A stretch of DNA of 64,000 nucleotides from Gordonibacter massiliensis (ex Traore et al. 2017) (GTDB lineage: Bacteria; Actinomycetota; Coriobacteriia; Coriobacteriales; Eggerthellaceae). The DNA lies in contig LT827128.1 of assembly GCA_900170005.1 (NCBI GenBank), forward strand, positions 3,654,168-3,718,167, read 5' to 3'. Below are positions 45,343 to 54,846 of the stretch, piece by piece (within the stretch, counting starts at the first letter, position 1; every line of letters starts with the position of its first letter). Below the pieces are notes generated by a model. It was not told where the DNA came from, did not search any database, and saw nothing but the letters and a program-made list of their open reading frames with translations. Both the position numbers and the translations under genes were made by a program.

Positions 45343-46854
45343 ATGGATTCGACCACCGGGATTTTCTTCTGGGGATTCCTCATCGTGTACGGCATCGTCA
45401 TGTTTCTGCTCTCGCCGAAGACCGTCTCGCTGGGCGGGTTCTTCAAGGGCGAGGACAAGAAGGGCCGCGCCGCCAACCCGTGGATGATCACGGCGTCCAT
45501 CTTCATCGCGTGGATCTTCGCGAAGTCGGTCACGAACGCCGCCAACATGGGCGCCGAGTTCGGCATCGTGGGCGGCATCGGCTACGCCGTGTACTGGCTG
45601 TGCATCCCGCTGACCGGCTGGGCGCTGTACCGCCTGCGCCGCAAGTTCAAGGCCACGAGCATGGTGGGCTTCCTCACCGAGCACTACGGCGTGGCGGCGG
45701 CGTTCTGCTTCTCGGCGGCCATCCTGGTGCGCCTGTTCAACGAGGTGTGGTCGAACACGTCGGTCGTGGGCGCGTACTACGGCGCGTCGGGCTCGGCGCC
45801 GTTCGTCATCGCGGCGCTGTTGTTCACGGCCATCACCGTGGGCTACTGCTGCTGGGGCGGCATGCGCGGCTCCATCATCACCGACGTGGCGCAGGCCATC
45901 CTCTTCGCCGTGCTGCTCGTCGCGGTGCTGATTTGGGTGGTGCCGCTGAACTCGCCGGCCGACATCGTGACGTCCGGTTCGTGGACGCTCGAGGGCGGTG
46001 TGGACTTCATCATCGGCGCGGGCCTGCAGTGCCTGTCGTACGGCTTCCACGACGCGGTGCTTACCGACCGCGGCTTCATCTGCGAAGAGAAGAAGATGCT
46101 CAAGAGTTTCACCGTGGCCGGCCTTCTGGGCTTCGTGGCCATCGTGCTGTTCTCGCTCATCGGCGTGCACGCCTATCTCGACGGCATGAGCATCGCCGGC
46201 TCGAGCGCGCCGGTCGTGGTCGCGCAGAGTCTGGGAATCGTAGCGTTCTTCGTCATGGCTGTCATCATGATAGCTACGGCCGGCTCCACGCTGGACTCCA
46301 CGTTCAGCTCGCTAGCGAAGCTTACGGCGCGCGACCTGCCGGGCATTCTGGGACATACGCCCAAGATGAACCCGCGCATCATTGGCATCGTGTTCATGAT
46401 CGTGTTCGGCATCGTGGGCAACCTTCCCATGATCATGGGCGCCTCCATCATCACGGCCACCACCATCTCGGGCACCATGATCATGGGTCTGGGTCCCGTG
46501 TTCCTGCTGCACGGCGTGGTGAAGCCCACGAAAGTGGGCTTCCAGCTGGCGTTTTGGATAGGAATGATGCTGGGCATCGCAGATACGGTGGCGCCGGCCG
46601 CGCTGGCCTTCATGAACGTCGGGGGAGGCTCGTACGCGAACTTCCTCGGCGTGAACCTATGGGGCGCCGTGGCCTGTTGGGCCGCCTACATCGTGCCCGG
46701 CCTGGTGGCCCAGTCCGCCGAGAAGCGCGCCGGCATCGAGCCCGCGTGGAAGGGCCGCACCAAAGAAGAGCTTGCCGAGTACGACGCGAACGCGAAGCGC
46801 CGCGAGCTGGGCCTCGACCTCGACCCCGAGGATTTGGCGCCCACGGGAGCGTAA
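45343..46854 (+). CDS. sodium:solute symporter (SSS) family transporter
   Basis: About 503 residues with some thirteen hydrophobic segments; SSS-type core segments include ITASIFIAWIFAKSVTNAAN (first inverted repeat) and IMIATAGSTLDSTFSSLAKL (helix with the Na+-site Ser/Thr). Closest in feel to pantothenate/urea/sugar-alcohol type SSS members; the substrate cannot be told. ATG 45343 (MDSTTGIFF) follows AAAGAGG; a GTG at 45316 is in frame. Own strong promoter, so monocistronic. Confidence 0.88.
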   Translation: MDSTTGIFFWGFLIVYGIVMFLLSPKTVSLGGFFKGEDKKGRAANPWMITASIFIAWIFAKSVTNAANMGAEFGIVGGIGYAVYWLCIPLTGWALYRLRRKFKATSMVGFLTEHYGVAAAFCFSAAILVRLFNEVWSNTSVVGAYYGASGSAPFVIAALLFTAITVGYCCWGGMRGSIITDVAQAILFAVLLVAVLIWVVPLNSPADIVTSGSWTLEGGVDFIIGAGLQCLSYGFHDAVLTDRGFICEEKKMLKSFTVAGLLGFVAIVLFSLIGVHAYLDGMSIAGSSAPVVVAQSLGIVAFFVMAVIMIATAGSTLDSTFSSLAKLTARDLPGILGHTPKMNPRIIGIVFMIVFGIVGNLPMIMGASIITATTISGTMIMGLGPVFLLHGVVKPTKVGFQLAFWIGMMLGIADTVAPAALAFMNVGGGSYANFLGVNLWGAVACWAAYIVPGLVAQSAEKRAGIEPAWKGRTKEELAEYDANAKRRELGLDLDPEDLAPTGA

Positions 46855-46883
46855 GGCGACGGCGGCCGTGCAGGTGGCGGGTG

Positions 46884-47029
46884 CTCCGTAGGGGCGGGCC
46901 GCTGCCCGCCCGGCGCTGAAACGATCCGGCGGAGAAATGAAATGCGGCGAGCGCACCCTGCGCTCGCCGCAACGTTTTCCGGCTTGCACCTTGCCGATCC
47001 GGGCGGCCAGCAGGTCGCCCCTACGGGAG
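46884..47029. repeat. CGTAGGGGC element with inner hairpin
   Basis: Ends CTCCGTAGGGGCGGGCCGCTG (46884) and CAGCAGGTCGCCCCTACGGGAG (ending 47029) are imperfect inverted repeats. The centre holds a perfect 13-bp hairpin TGCGGCGAGCGCA / TGCGCTCGCCGCA (46943-46971). It lies between the convergent symporter and ATPase genes, and related ends occur at 45150. Confidence 0.7.
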
Positions 47030-47045
47030 GATGCCGGTGCGGATG

Positions 47046-48365
47046 TTATTGACCTTGCTGCTGCCAAGCGGCAAAGGGAAGCTCGTTTGCGGCGTAAAGG
47101 GGGATGTTTACCAACCACCCCTGATCGCGATACCCGGAAAGCGATAATCTAACCGAGCGCTCTATGCCGTATTTCTTCGTAAATGCCGCAAGGCTTCTCG
47201 ATCTCACGTTTTTCTCGGCTTTGACTTCCACCGGCACGACTTTGCCGTCGTGATCATAGATGAAGTCGACCTCGCCGCTTGAGTTTTCCGCAGACCAGTA
47301 ATACGGAATGATCGAGTCGCTTGCAACGAATTGCTGGCATACGTATTGCTCCGATAGGGCACCCTTGAATTCTTCAAAAAGCAGACTGCCTTCGATCACT
47401 GTGTTTGAGGGCAGTCGGCTGGCGGCTCCAAGCAATCCGACATCGAGCATGAATAATTTGAAAATGCCGGGATCTTGGTACGCCGCAAGCGGCAAGCCGG
47501 GCTTCGAAACGCGATTCACGCAAAGCAGCAGACCCGCATCGACAAGCCATCGGATAGCTTCTTCGAAATTGCGTGCTCGGGCGCCTGGTCGCACGGCGGT
47601 GTAGATGAACTTTTTGTTCTCACGTGCCAGCTGCGAGGGAATGGATCGCCAGACATCGCGAATGCGCTCGGCGAGCAATCCGTCCGCATACTTGGAAAAA
47701 TCGTGGTCGTAGTCGTAGAGCAGGCGATCCTGCACGGCTCTGACGGCGGCGTAATCGCCTTCTTCTGCATAGAGGGCAACGGCTTCGGGCATGCCTCCTA
47801 CGAAGTAGTAACGCTTGAGGGCATCTGTGAACTTTTCCGAGAAGGCATCCATGAGGTCGAAATCACGCTTGGCAATGAGGTCGCTGAGCGCAGAGCCTTC
47901 CGTAGCCATGAGAAACTCTTGGAAGGTCAGCGGGTAGAGATTCAGGTGATCGACTTTCCCCACAGGAAAGGAAACTCCTCGGTGAAGTGCGACGCCGAGG
48001 AGCGATCCGGCTGCGATGAGGGGAACCTCGGGCCGCTGTTCTTGGAACAGCTTGAGGGCGGTGAGCGCACGCGGGCACTCTTGAACCTCATCGAGAATGA
48101 TGAGCGTATCGGAATTGCCCGCAGGGGTTCCCGTTTCGGCGGAGATCGCGTCCAAAAGCCTCTTGGGGTCAAGGCTCCCTTCAAAAACCGCCTTCATGCC
48201 GACATTGTCGAGAAAGGTGACATGCGCGGTATTCTGAAACTGGGTTGATCCGAATTCGCATGCGAGCCATGTTTTCCCTACTTGGCGCGCTCCCTGCAGT
48301 ATGAGCGGTTTGCGTCGGGGATCGTTCTTCCATCGAATGAGTTTCTCCAAGGCCGTGCGATACAC
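47046..48365 (-). CDS. AAA_14/DUF4143 ATPase
   Basis: 439 residues. Walker A GARQVGKT near residue 25, Walker B LIILDEVQE near 110, sensor IAAGSLLG; the C-terminal half (about 210-430) is the DUF4143 domain with a PD-(D/E)xK-like EVDFIYDHDGKVVPVEVKAE. Such genes are frequent, mobile and of unproven function, perhaps nuclease-type defence. GC is lower than in neighbours, a sign of transfer. Preceded by a set of AAGTCATGAAAAATGGC repeats. Confidence 0.88.
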   Translation of the reverse strand: MYRTALEKLIRWKNDPRRKPLILQGARQVGKTWLACEFGSTQFQNTAHVTFLDNVGMKAVFEGSLDPKRLLDAISAETGTPAGNSDTLIILDEVQECPRALTALKLFQEQRPEVPLIAAGSLLGVALHRGVSFPVGKVDHLNLYPLTFQEFLMATEGSALSDLIAKRDFDLMDAFSEKFTDALKRYYFVGGMPEAVALYAEEGDYAAVRAVQDRLLYDYDHDFSKYADGLLAERIRDVWRSIPSQLARENKKFIYTAVRPGARARNFEEAIRWLVDAGLLLCVNRVSKPGLPLAAYQDPGIFKLFMLDVGLLGAASRLPSNTVIEGSLLFEEFKGALSEQYVCQQFVASDSIIPYYWSAENSSGEVDFIYDHDGKVVPVEVKAEKNVRSRSLAAFTKKYGIERSVRLSLSGYRDQGWLVNIPLYAANELPFAAWQQQGQ

Positions 48366-48420
48366 GATACCACCTCCTCGCTAGTCGATCTTTTTCGCAT
48401 TATGGAGGGTAGTATAAGTT

Positions 48421-48492
48421 AAGTCATGGAAAATGGCTAGAAAGCCGAAAATAAGTCATGAAAAATGGCGTATGAGCCATTTTTCATGACTT
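48421..48492. repeat. AAGTCATGAAAAATGGC triple repeat with inverted pair
   Basis: Direct copies at 48421-48438 (one change) and 48453-48469; an inverted copy at 48476-48492 pairs perfectly with the second over 17 bp around a 6-base loop. It lies between asnB and the ATPase gene, upstream of the latter, so it could be asnB's terminator, an operator or a boundary of the inserted ATPase. Confidence 0.75.
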
Positions 48493-48507
48493 AAAGGAAA
48501 ACCTACG

Positions 48508-50490
48508 CTACGCCGCCGGCTTCTCCGGTACGGTCTGGTCCACGAAGTAGATCTTGTACCACATGAGGAACATGTACACGATCCAGATCTTGCGGGAGCG
48601 GTCGGCGCCGGCCTTGTGCTCGTCCAGCAGGCGCACCAGCTCGTCGGTGTTGAAGAACCGCCGCGCCAAGTCGCCGGTGAACCATTCTCTCACCTGCTCG
48701 TAGTAGCGGTCCTGTCGCAGCCAGTTCACCATGGGCACGGGGAAGCCCAGCTTCTCCTTCTGCGCCCAGTCCTTCGGGATGGCGCGCTCGGCGGCCTCGC
48801 GCAGCGTGATCTTCGTCTGCTCGCCGTCGGCCTTCAGGCGGGTGGGGATGGTGGCCGACACGTCGAACACCTGCTTGTCCAAGAACGGCACGCGGCTTTC
48901 CAGCGAGTGGGCCATCGACATCTTGTCGGTTTTCAGCAGGATGTCGCCCACCAGCCAGAAGAACAGGTCGACGTACTGCATGCGCGTGGTGTCGTCCAAG
49001 CCCGCCACCTCGGCGTACGCCGGCGCGATGAGCTCCTGCGGCGACGGCACGCGCGCGCCCGCGTCGGCGCGCTTGCCCGCGCGCAGGCGCTCGCGCTCGT
49101 CGGGGCTGAACGCCACGCCGTTCGCGTTCGTGTAGTACCAGTCCTCGGGCGTCTCGCTCGCGCGCTCCAGGTAGTTCGCGCCGCGCACGCCCAGGCCGCG
49201 CGCCATCTTCGACGCGCCGCGCAGCAGGCCCTTCGGCGCCCAGGACAGCTTCGCGTTGGCGAACGGCGTCTGGTAGATGCGGTAGCCGCCGAAGAACTCG
49301 TCGGCGCCCTCGCCGGAGAGCACCGCCTTCACCTTCTTCGCGGCCTCCTGGTCCACGAAGTACAGCGCCACGGCGCTCGGGTCGGCGGAGGGCTCGTCCA
49401 TGTGCCACTGCACGCGGGGCAGGCTCGCCCAGTACTCCTCCTCGCCGATGTGCTTGGAGTTGTTCTCGATGTGCAGCTCGTCGGCCAGCTCGCGCGCCCA
49501 GGATATCTCGTCGCGCTCGCCCTCGTACTCGGCGAAGCCCACGGTGAACGTCTTGATGGAGGGGTTCTCCTTGGCCAGGCACGCGGCCATGTAGCTGGAG
49601 TCGATGCCGCTGGACAGGAACGAGCCCACCTCCACGTCGGCCACGTTGTGGTAGCGCACGCTCTCGCGCATGGCGGCGTCGATGGCCTCCACGGTGTCTT
49701 CGCGGCTGCGGCTCTCGTCGAAGTCGTAGGCGGGTCGCCAGTAGCGGCGCGTCTCGACGGTGCCGTCGGCGCGCACCGTCATGCAGTGCGCGGGCTCCAG
49801 CTTGAAGATGCCCTTGAAGAACGTCTCGGGCAGCGCGCTGAACTGGAAGCACAGGTACTGCTCGAGCGCCTCCTCGTTGAGGGCGCGCTCGTAGGCGGGG
49901 TGCTCCAGGATGCACTTGATCTCGGACGCGAAGATGAACTGCGGGCCGGCGGCGCCGTCCTGCAGCGTATAGTAGAACGGCTTGATGCCGAAGAAGTCGC
50001 GCGCGCAGAAGAGCTCGCGGGTGCCGCGGTTCCAGATGGCGAACGCGAACATGCCGCGCAGACGGTCGAGCACGCCCTCGCCCCAGGCCAGGTAGCCCGT
50101 GAGCAGCACCTCGGTGTCGGAGTTCGTCTCGAACGCCCAGCCTTGCGCCTCCAGCTCGGCGCGCAGGTCGCGGTAGTTGTAGATCTCGCCGTTGAACACG
50201 ATGGCGTAGTCGCCCTTGGCGGCCAGCGCCTCGGGGCCGGCGCAGGGGGCGCCGTCGGGCATGAGGGCGGGGGAGGTGATGCGAGCCGCGTGCTCGCCGG
50301 TGGCGCGCACCATGGGCTGGTTGCCGCCCGCCAGGTCGATGAGCGACAGGCGCCGGTGCCCCAGCGCGATGCCGTCGTCCGTGTACTGCCCCTCGCCGTC
50401 GGGCCCGCGATGCGCTATGACGTCGCACATGGCCTTCAGGATGGGCAGGTCAGCCTCGGTCGCTCCCGTGAATCCGCAGATGCCGCACAT
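48508..50490 (-). CDS. asnB: asparagine synthase (glutamine-hydrolysing)
   Basis: Makes asparagine from aspartate, ATP and glutamine. 660 residues from MCGICGF, where Cys2 becomes the glutaminase nucleophile after Met removal; the frame runs on to 50610 but the family start is fixed at 50490, with GAGGAG upstream. Glutaminase landmarks: IAHRGPDGEGQYTDDGIALG and FNGEIYNYRDLR. Synthetase PP-loop: LSSGIDSSYMAACLAKE. Longer than E. coli AsnB and closer to the Bacillus-type. Confidence 0.95.
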   Translation of the reverse strand: MCGICGFTGATEADLPILKAMCDVIAHRGPDGEGQYTDDGIALGHRRLSLIDLAGGNQPMVRATGEHAARITSPALMPDGAPCAGPEALAAKGDYAIVFNGEIYNYRDLRAELEAQGWAFETNSDTEVLLTGYLAWGEGVLDRLRGMFAFAIWNRGTRELFCARDFFGIKPFYYTLQDGAAGPQFIFASEIKCILEHPAYERALNEEALEQYLCFQFSALPETFFKGIFKLEPAHCMTVRADGTVETRRYWRPAYDFDESRSREDTVEAIDAAMRESVRYHNVADVEVGSFLSSGIDSSYMAACLAKENPSIKTFTVGFAEYEGERDEISWARELADELHIENNSKHIGEEEYWASLPRVQWHMDEPSADPSAVALYFVDQEAAKKVKAVLSGEGADEFFGGYRIYQTPFANAKLSWAPKGLLRGASKMARGLGVRGANYLERASETPEDWYYTNANGVAFSPDERERLRAGKRADAGARVPSPQELIAPAYAEVAGLDDTTRMQYVDLFFWLVGDILLKTDKMSMAHSLESRVPFLDKQVFDVSATIPTRLKADGEQTKITLREAAERAIPKDWAQKEKLGFPVPMVNWLRQDRYYEQVREWFTGDLARRFFNTDELVRLLDEHKAGADRSRKIWIVYMFLMWYKIYFVDQTVPEKPAA

Positions 50491-50723
50491 GGTCAGTAAT
50501 GCTCCTCGTCGCTTCGGTGCCCTGCTCCCGCCGCCGGCGGGGATATGCGCAGGATAGGTGTTTTCCCCATGATAGAGGAAATGCCGTTGCCGCCCAAGCG
50601 TCTCAACCAAGACCGCAGATTATGTTTCTCGGTTCTGGGTCGGGGTTGGTGATGTCGAAGGGAGTCCGCGACGAGGATGTCGTCTGCCAAGAGGTCCGAC
50701 ATGCGAAGCCGATGGCGTATCCC

Positions 50724-52553
50724 TTACGACCGCTGCGCCTCGGCCTCTTCTGCGTCGTAGACCTTCTTGCCTTGGAGGTATGTGGCCAGGACCCTCGTGT
50801 TTTTGATGGCCAGGGGTTCGACGTCGAGGACGTTCTGGTCCACCACGATGAAGTCAGCGGACTTGCCCGCCTCGAGGCTGCCCGTCTCGTCCTCCATCCC
50901 CAAGGCCCAGGCTGCGTCGGCGGTGAAGCTGCGGACCATTCGTTGCGCGTCCACGCGCTCTTCCGGCCAAAGCAGGTAGGCGGGGTCGTCCATGTCGGCG
51001 ATATCGGGCACTCCGTATTCCTCGCCGTTCACCAGGTTGCGAGTAACGCCGGCTTCGATGGCTTCGAAGGGGTTCGGATTGGCGGTGACGGGGTAGTCGG
51101 AGGCCGATGCCAGCACGGCACCTTCGTCGGCGAGCGATTTCATGGGATACATCCGCTCGGCGCGCTCGCCCAGCGCGGCCTTCTCCTTCGGCTCCCAATA
51201 CTGGGGCGTCTTGAGGTGCCAGTACGGGTCGACCACGGCTACCGTGTTCAGCTCGGCGAAGCGGGGAACGTCTTCGGCGGCGACCAGCTGCAGGTGGGTG
51301 ATGGCATTGCGCGCGCGATCGTCGGGCACGTTCTGCTCGGCGTACTCGATGGCGTCCAGGGCCATGCGCACGCCTCCGTCCCCGATGGCGTGGAGGTGAG
51401 CCAAAAGCCCTCTGCGGTTGACCGCGGCGACGGCCTCGTCAAGCGCGTCCTGCCGCCAGCCGGCGTCGCCGTAACGGTCGGGGTTGTCGGTATACGGCTC
51501 CAGCAACAGCGCCGACTCGTTGTCCATGACGCCGTCGGTGAAGAACTTGGCGGCGTTGATCTTGAACAGGTCGCCGTTGTGCGCGGCTTTCAGCTCGTCC
51601 AGCTTTCTCAGATCGTCGTCGGTCTGCCAACTGGTCACGATGCCGGCGCCGCGCACGCGCATGGTCAACTTGTTCTGGTCGGCCAGCTGCTGGTACTCGG
51701 CCATCGGCAGCGGCATGAAACCGTTGCCGGGCGGCGAGAATAGAGACGTGTAGCCCAAGCCGTTCAGGTGGGCCAGGAAGTCGGTCAGCGCTTGGGGGAG
51801 GTTCTCCCGGTCGATGGGGTAGCTGGCCGCCAGCGACATGGCGGAGTCGGCCAAGATACCCCATAGCTCGCCGTCGTCGTCCTTCACGATCTGGCCGCCG
51901 GGCGTAGACGCGGTGTCTTTCGTGATGCCCAGGAGCTCGAATGCCTTCGTGTTCAGCCACGCGCCGTGGCCGTCGAACGAGTACACCAAGATGGGCTTGT
52001 CGGAGCTGATCTCGTCGAGGCGCTCCTTCTTGGGGCCGAGCTCCAGCTCTTTGTCGGGGAAGAGCGCGGCCGCGTAGCCGAAGCCGGTGTAGGTGTCCTT
52101 GTCGGGGTGGGCGTCCACGTAGTCCTTGATGGTTTTGAGCATCTCGTCGGAGCTGGTCTGCCCGGTGAGGGTGAAGTCGAAGAAGGCGGGGGACACGGTG
52201 TGGATGTGGCCGTCTATCATGCCGGGCATGACCGTCTTGCCTTGCAGGTCTACCACGGAGCCGGCGGTGTCCTTGTAAGCCTGCCCGTCTGCCGCCGATC
52301 CGGCGAACACGATGCGCCCGTCCTTCACGGCCAGGGCCTCCACGACGTCATTCTGGTCGTTCACCGTTATTACCGTTCCGTTTTCGAAGTAGAGGTCGGC
52401 TTGCATGCTTTCTCCTGCCTGGTCGATGCTCGATCCGCCGTTTCCTGCGGGGGCCGCGCAGCCGTACAGACCGAGGCCGAGCGAGGCCAGGGCGACGGCG
52501 CCGCCGGCGAGAAAGGTGCGACGGGAGATGCGCGCGATCCCGAGTTGATCCAT
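50724..52553 (-). CDS. Tat-exported amidohydrolase (YtcJ-like)
   Basis: 609 residues. The N-terminus has a Tat motif SRRTFLAGG and a lipobox-like LYGC (about Cys32), so it is probably a Tat-dependent lipoprotein. The amidohydrolase-3 domain has GMIDGHIHTVSPAF (metal site), AHLHAIGDGG and SASDYPVTANPNPFEAIEAG. Metal-dependent hydrolysis of an amide or imine outside the membrane is likely; substrate unknown. Divergent from the NSS transporter gene, which may import the product. Confidence 0.9.
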   Translation of the reverse strand: MDQLGIARISRRTFLAGGAVALASLGLGLYGCAAPAGNGGSSIDQAGESMQADLYFENGTVITVNDQNDVVEALAVKDGRIVFAGSAADGQAYKDTAGSVVDLQGKTVMPGMIDGHIHTVSPAFFDFTLTGQTSSDEMLKTIKDYVDAHPDKDTYTGFGYAAALFPDKELELGPKKERLDEISSDKPILVYSFDGHGAWLNTKAFELLGITKDTASTPGGQIVKDDDGELWGILADSAMSLAASYPIDRENLPQALTDFLAHLNGLGYTSLFSPPGNGFMPLPMAEYQQLADQNKLTMRVRGAGIVTSWQTDDDLRKLDELKAAHNGDLFKINAAKFFTDGVMDNESALLLEPYTDNPDRYGDAGWRQDALDEAVAAVNRRGLLAHLHAIGDGGVRMALDAIEYAEQNVPDDRARNAITHLQLVAAEDVPRFAELNTVAVVDPYWHLKTPQYWEPKEKAALGERAERMYPMKSLADEGAVLASASDYPVTANPNPFEAIEAGVTRNLVNGEEYGVPDIADMDDPAYLLWPEERVDAQRMVRSFTADAAWALGMEDETGSLEAGKSADFIVVDQNVLDVEPLAIKNTRVLATYLQGKKVYDAEEAEAQRS

Positions 52554-52903
52554 GGGTTCCTCCCTTTCGATGGTGGTGGGGCGGGCGGCCCCGACAATGC
52601 TTGCGGAAAACCCAGTATCGCCGCCGTGTTGGTCGCTTACGGCCTACGCGACGGCGAAGTCACGGCAAGGTTGTCCAACCGTCTGCGGTACGTAACGAGG
52701 GCCGGGCGTCTCTGCGCGTCCCGATGCGCCATGCGGGCCCTTCTGCGAAAACGTGGTCGTATAGCGGGATTTTCCCGCTATAATGATGCATTTGGATCGC
52801 GGCGCAGAGGGAGAGCGTTTCGGCGGCGCCCGCATCCGGCCTCCTGCGGACGGGTCCGCGTCGGGGGCTCCTTTGTACGATCGATCGACAACGGAGGTTA
52901 TCG
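52554..52903. other. divergent gap between amidohydrolase and NSS transporter
   Basis: A 350-base regulatory gap. Its one clear element is the palindrome at 52760-52782. The remainder holds no recognisable gene. Confidence 0.5.
52760..52784 (+). promoter_or_regulatory. palindrome overlapping a TATAAT box
   Basis: TATAGCGGGA (52760-52769) and TCCCGCTATA (52773-52782) form a perfect 10-bp inverted repeat around TTT; the right arm merges with TATAAT (52779-52784). No good -35 is present at 16-18 bp. Likely a repressor operator or regulated promoter for the NSS transporter gene. Confidence 0.55.
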
Positions 52904-54286
52904 ATGTCTTCTACCGGCACGCCCGCGCGCTCGTCTTGGTCGGGCAAATGGGCGTTCATCCTGGCTGCGGCGGCTTCCGCCGTGGGCTTGGGAAACATGT
53001 GGCGCTTCCCCTATCTGGCGGCTAAGTACGGCGGCGGAACGTTTCTGCTCACGTACCTGGTGCTCGTGTTCACGTTCGGCGTGTCGCTGCTGCTGCTCGA
53101 AACGGCGCTCGGCCGCACGACGGGGCAGTCGGCCATCGGCGCGTTCAAGCAGTTCGGCAAGAAGTACGCGTTCATCGGCATTCTAGCCTCGGCCGTACCG
53201 TTCATCATCACGCCGTACTACTGCATCATCGGCGGCTGGGTGACGAAGTACGCGGCGGCCTACCTGATCAACGGGCCGGAGGCGCTTGCCGATGGCGGCG
53301 ACTTCTTCACGGGCTTCATCACCAGCAACACTGAGAGCTTTCTGTGGATGCTCCTGTTCATGGCCATCGTGTTCATCGTGGTGTCGCTGGGCGTGAAGGG
53401 CGGCATCGAGAAGGCGAACCTCATCATGATGCCCACGCTCATCGTCATGGCCATCGCCATCGCGGTTTACACGCTCACGCAGCCGGGGGCGATCGACGGC
53501 GCGCTGTACTATCTGGTGCCCGACTTCAGCAAGTTCTCGCCCGAGCTGGTCATCGGCGCGCTGGGGCAGATGTTCTACAGCCTGTCGCTGGCCATGGGCA
53601 TTATGATCACCTACGGCTCGTACCTCGACCGCAAGTCCAGCCTCACGCAGAGCGTCACGCGCATCGGCTGCTTCGACGTGGGCGTGTCGTTCCTCGCCGG
53701 CCTCATGATCGTGCCGGCCGCGTTCGTGGCCATGGGCTCAGGCGACGCCGTGGCGGGCGCGGCGGGGCCGTCGCTCATGTTCATCACGCTGCCGGGGGTG
53801 TTCGCCGGCATGGGGGACGCCGCCGTGGTCGTGGGCTTCGTGTTCTTCCTGCTGGTGTTGTTCGCTGCGCTGACCAGCGCCATCTCGCTCACCGAGACGT
53901 GCGTGTCCATCATCCAGGACGGCGCGGGCTGGTCGCGCAAGAAGGCGCTCGGCACCGTCATCGGCGTGGTGGTGGTCGCGGGCATCTTCGTGAACCTGGG
54001 CTACAACGGCCTGTCGTTCATCGAGCCCTTGGGCGCCGGCACGACGCTGCTCGACTTCTTCGACTTCTTCTCGAACTCGGTGCTCATGCCCATCGTGGCG
54101 CTGCTCACGTGCGTGTTCATCGGCTGGATCGTGAAGCCGGGCCTCATCGTCAAAGAGGTGAAGCTGTCCAGCTCGTTCAAGGCCGAGAAGGTGTGGACGG
54201 TCATGATCAAGTACATCGCCCCCGTGCTGGTGGTGGTGATCTTGGTGGCCTACGTGGCCGCGCAATTCGGCTTGTTCAAGATGTAG
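52904..54286 (+). CDS. neurotransmitter:sodium symporter (NSS/SNF) family transporter
   Basis: 460 residues with about twelve helices. The first helix has the NSS Na+/substrate site AASAVGLGNMWRFPYLAAKY (LeuT-like GLGNxWRFPY), and PYYCIIGGW follows near helix 3. ATG 52904 follows ACGGAGG. These proteins import amino acids or tryptophan-like compounds with Na+. Divergent from the amidohydrolase; a hydrolase-importer pair is plausible. Confidence 0.93.
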   Translation: MSSTGTPARSSWSGKWAFILAAAASAVGLGNMWRFPYLAAKYGGGTFLLTYLVLVFTFGVSLLLLETALGRTTGQSAIGAFKQFGKKYAFIGILASAVPFIITPYYCIIGGWVTKYAAAYLINGPEALADGGDFFTGFITSNTESFLWMLLFMAIVFIVVSLGVKGGIEKANLIMMPTLIVMAIAIAVYTLTQPGAIDGALYYLVPDFSKFSPELVIGALGQMFYSLSLAMGIMITYGSYLDRKSSLTQSVTRIGCFDVGVSFLAGLMIVPAAFVAMGSGDAVAGAAGPSLMFITLPGVFAGMGDAAVVVGFVFFLLVLFAALTSAISLTETCVSIIQDGAGWSRKKALGTVIGVVVVAGIFVNLGYNGLSFIEPLGAGTTLLDFFDFFSNSVLMPIVALLTCVFIGWIVKPGLIVKEVKLSSSFKAEKVWTVMIKYIAPVLVVVILVAYVAAQFGLFKM

Positions 54287-54311
54287 CGGCATATCGGCCG
54301 TATCGAACGTC

Positions 54312-54352
54312 TCGCGGGGCGCTCTCGGAAACGGGGGCGCCCCGCTCTTTTT
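54312..54352 (+). terminator. terminator of the NSS transporter gene
   Basis: GCGGGGCGC (54314-54322) pairs with GCGCCCCGC (54337-54345), followed by TCTTTTT. Confidence 0.85.
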
Positions 54353-54540
54353 CGGGGCGCTAACGGGGCGGGCACGGGCGGGAAAGCGTTGGGCGGCCCG
54401 CCCTTCCGCCGAGGTTCCCGCACGCTACCATGCGGATCGACCGCAAACGCTCGGGCCGATCTCGTGCCGGGCGGTTGCGCTGCGGCGGCCCGACGGGGCC
54501 GCCCTTTTCGACAAAGCACCCGACGAGGAAAGAGGACGCC

Positions 54541-54840
54541 ATGATGGAAGACACGATCGACGAGCTGAAGGGCCAGCCGAAGGGCGAAGGTTACGGCAAG
54601 GGCGAAGGCTACGGCAAGGGCGAGAATTACGGTGAAGGCGGGCATCGCCATCGCGGCCACGGCGCCGACGGGGAAGGCTCCGACGAGGGCTACGGCTCCG
54701 GTTCCGGCGAAAAGTACGCCGAGGGCGAAGGCCGCGGCAAGGGCGAGCATTACAGCTCCGGCGAGGACTACGGACGAGGCGAAGGCTACGGTTCCGGAGA
54801 GAAGTACGGACAGGGCGAAACGTCCGGGGACGGTCAGTAG
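54541..54840 (+). CDS. GEGYG-repeat low-complexity protein
   Basis: 99 residues, composed almost wholly of Gly, Glu, Tyr, Lys and Ser in repeats such as KGEGYGKGEGYG and SGEKYGQGE. ATG 54541 (MMEDTIDELKGQ) has AGGAAAGAGG upstream. No signal peptide. The evenly spaced tyrosines in a Gly/Glu matrix recall phase-separating or hydrogel-like proteins. It ends six bases before the first U32 gene and may be in the same operon. Confidence 0.7.
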   Translation: MMEDTIDELKGQPKGEGYGKGEGYGKGENYGEGGHRHRGHGADGEGSDEGYGSGSGEKYAEGEGRGKGEHYSSGEDYGRGEGYGSGEKYGQGETSGDGQ

Positions 54841-54846
54841 CCGGCG

